This document shows positions 22,227 through 23,760 of a stretch of DNA of 23,760 bases, in pieces. This DNA is from an uncultured Duncaniella sp. GTDB taxonomy: Bacteria; Bacteroidota; Bacteroidia; Bacteroidales; Muribaculaceae. A model generated the notes under the pieces. That model was not told the DNA's origin, ran no database searches, and saw only the letters and a list, made by a program, of their open reading frames with translations. The position numbers and the translations under genes are program-made. How positions within the stretch are numbered: the first letter of the stretch is position 1; every line of letters begins with the position of its first letter. The stretch is from positions 1-23,760 of the forward strand of contig CAJUKP010000029.1 of NCBI GenBank assembly GCA_910587165.1, in the 5' to 3' direction.

Positions 22227-23760
22227 ATGAAATCATTTCCCGCAATGGTAGCCGGCATATCCCTCGCCTCAGCCTGCTTCGTGGCCTGCAATCACAACGC
22301 CACCGAGCACCTCTCGAGCCTCAACGCCGCCTACATCGACTCAACCACCGCCCCGGGCACCGACTTCTACACCCATGTCAACAAGGGATGGATGGAAGCC
22401 AATCCCCTCACTCCCGAGCACGCCCGCTACGGCCAGTTCAACACCCTCTCCGACTCCTCCGAGGCACGCGTCCGCTCTCTCGTCGAGGGTCTCGGCGCCA
22501 CCAACCCCGAGAAAGGCACTGTGGCCCACAAGGTATGGACCGTCTACTCCCAGGCCATGGACACCGCACGCCGCAACGCCGAAGGTGCCGCTCCCATCCT
22601 CGCTGACCTCCGCCGCATCGAGAACACTCCCGCCGAGGGAATGGACTCTCTCTTCCTCTGGATGCACGGCAACTTCGCCAGCCCCTTCTTCGGAGCCGGC
22701 CCGATGGAAGACTTCAACAACTCCGACGCCTACGCCATGTACATCTCTGGTGGCGGAATGGGCCTCGGCGACCGTGACTACTATCTCAAGAACGACGAGC
22801 GCAACACAGCCGTCCGCAATGCCTACAAGACTCTCATCGCATCGCAGATGAAGAACGCAGGCTACTCCGACGCCGACGCAGCCCGCATCGTGGCCAACGT
22901 CATGAAGATCGAGACCGCCCTGGCCGACTCAGCCCTCACCCGCGAGGAGAGCCGCGACCTCGTGCGCATGAACAACCGCCGCTCGCTCTCTCAGCTCAAG
23001 GCCGACTACCCCGGCATAAACTGGGACACCTTCTTTGTCGAGACAATGAACATCCCCACCCCCGACTCTGTAATCGTCACCGAGCTCGCCGCCGTCAACC
23101 AGGCCAACCGCCTCATGACATCCCTCTCCGACCGCGAGAAGAAAGACTACTACCTCTGGAAATACGTCAACCAGGCTTCATCTGAGCTCAGCGACAACTT
23201 CACTCAGGCCAACTTCGAGTTCTCCAAGGTGATGAGCGGTGTCCAGGAACTCCGTCCCCTCTGGAAGCGCGCCCTCGGCGCCTCCGAAGGTGCCCTCGGA
23301 GAAGCCGTCGGCGAACTCTACGTCGAGAAATACTTCCCCCAGTCATCCAAGGACTACATGATCGGTCTCGTCGAGAACCTCCGCACAGCCCTCGGACAGC
23401 ACATCGACAACCTCGACTGGATGAGCGACGCCACAAAGGCCAAGGCCCGCGAGAAACTCGCCGCATTCACCGTCAAGATCGGCTATCCCGACAAGTGGAA
23501 AGACTACTCCACCATGGAGATCGACCCCGCTCTCTCCTACTACGAGAATATGCACAACGTATCCATGTGGCATCAGCGCGACGTCTACTCCAAATGGGGC
23601 AAACCCGTCGACCGCACCGAGTGGGGCATGACTCCCCAGACCGTCAACGCCTACTACAACCCCATGGCTAACGAGATCGTGTTCCCCGCCGCAATCCTCC
23701 AGGCTCCCTTCTTCGACCCCAACGCATCCGACGCTGAGAACTACGGTGGCATCGGCGTGG
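22227..23760 (+). CDS. M13-family metallopeptidase, lipoprotein (3' truncated by window)
   Basis: The 5' part (511 codons) of an endopeptidase of the PepO/neprilysin family (MEROPS M13; full length usually about 670-690 aa). It has no stop in the window. The N-terminus MKSFPAMVAGISLASACFVAC is a lipoprotein signal; either Cys17 (ASAC) or Cys21 (FVAC) could be lipidated. The mature part starts with the M13_N domain: PGTDFYTHVNKGWMEANPL (about 48-66), then YISGGGMGLGDRDYYL, and later WGMTPQTVNAYYNP. The window ends at ANEIVFPAAILQAPFFD...NYGGIGV. In this family the zinc motif HExxH lies a few residues beyond, so catalytic status cannot be judged here. It is probably the last visible gene of the hpt-adk-xseB unit (34-base gap), and no promoter is evident in that gap. 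Confidence 0.92.
   Translation, partial: MKSFPAMVAGISLASACFVACNHNATEHLSSLNAAYIDSTTAPGTDFYTHVNKGWMEANPLTPEHARYGQFNTLSDSSEARVRSLVEGLGATNPEKGTVAHKVWTVYSQAMDTARRNAEGAAPILADLRRIENTPAEGMDSLFLWMHGNFASPFFGAGPMEDFNNSDAYAMYISGGGMGLGDRDYYLKNDERNTAVRNAYKTLIASQMKNAGYSDADAARIVANVMKIETALADSALTREESRDLVRMNNRRSLSQLKADYPGINWDTFFVETMNIPTPDSVIVTELAAVNQANRLMTSLSDREKKDYYLWKYVNQASSELSDNFTQANFEFSKVMSGVQELRPLWKRALGASEGALGEAVGELYVEKYFPQSSKDYMIGLVENLRTALGQHIDNLDWMSDATKAKAREKLAAFTVKIGYPDKWKDYSTMEIDPALSYYENMHNVSMWHQRDVYSKWGKPVDRTEWGMTPQTVNAYYNPMANEIVFPAAILQAPFFDPNASDAENYGGIGV

Noticed and set aside
22375..22851. 158-codon ORF in another frame of the M13 peptidase
   Set aside because: Ser/Thr/Pro-rich shadow of the real frame, which starts at 22227 and remains open to the end of the window.

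Overview
This window looks like a chromosomal segment of a Bacteroidota bacterium of the order Bacteroidales. The evidence is a Nuo complex arm next to menaquinone-type polyprenyl synthesis, lipoproteins with acidic surface-export signals (Cys-Ser-Asp-Asp-Asp), DUF4493 and DUF3943 proteins, a GH97 glucosidase, a C10 peptidase, an absence of obvious Shine-Dalgarno sites, and several promoters with the Bacteroidota -7 box TAnnTTTG. The G+C-rich coding sequence would fit Muribaculaceae, but that family assignment is inference. I see no tRNA, rRNA, CRISPR array, transposase or phage gene.

Layout. 1-3875: end of the nuo operon (nuoL 3' part, nuoM, nuoN), closed by a terminator hairpin. 3967-7301: murI, whose stop overlaps the start of a large DUF4493-type lipoprotein, ending in a strong bidirectional terminator shared with the convergent minus-strand unit. 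7386-9377 (minus): an unknown surface lipoprotein and, upstream of it, a long-chain polyprenyl diphosphate synthase. 9510-13362 (plus): polA, a SufT/MIP18-like Fe-S assembly protein and an LpxH-type lipid A hydrolase. 13363-13920: an AT-rich gene-free island with a candidate small RNA (consensus promoter plus terminator) followed by a 49-bp-arm inverted repeat. 13921-18481: a probable operon of an inverting GH97 alpha-glucosidase and a C10 (streptopain-like) protease. 18588-19712: a small lipoprotein and an HD-domain phosphohydrolase. 19806-20678: a DUF3943 protein. 20764-23760: hpt, adk, xseB and the 5' part of an M13 (PepO/neprilysin-like) peptidase that runs off the window just before its zinc site.

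The genes are mostly housekeeping: respiration, peptidoglycan precursor, quinone side chain, DNA replication and repair, lipid A and purine salvage. They are mixed with cell-envelope and secreted functions. I did not find a clear new multi-gene system. The items most worth a second look are the AT-rich island (sRNA plus long hairpin), a PolA whose 3'-5' exonuclease motifs all appear lost, and hairpins placed very close to gene starts or overlapping promoter boxes.
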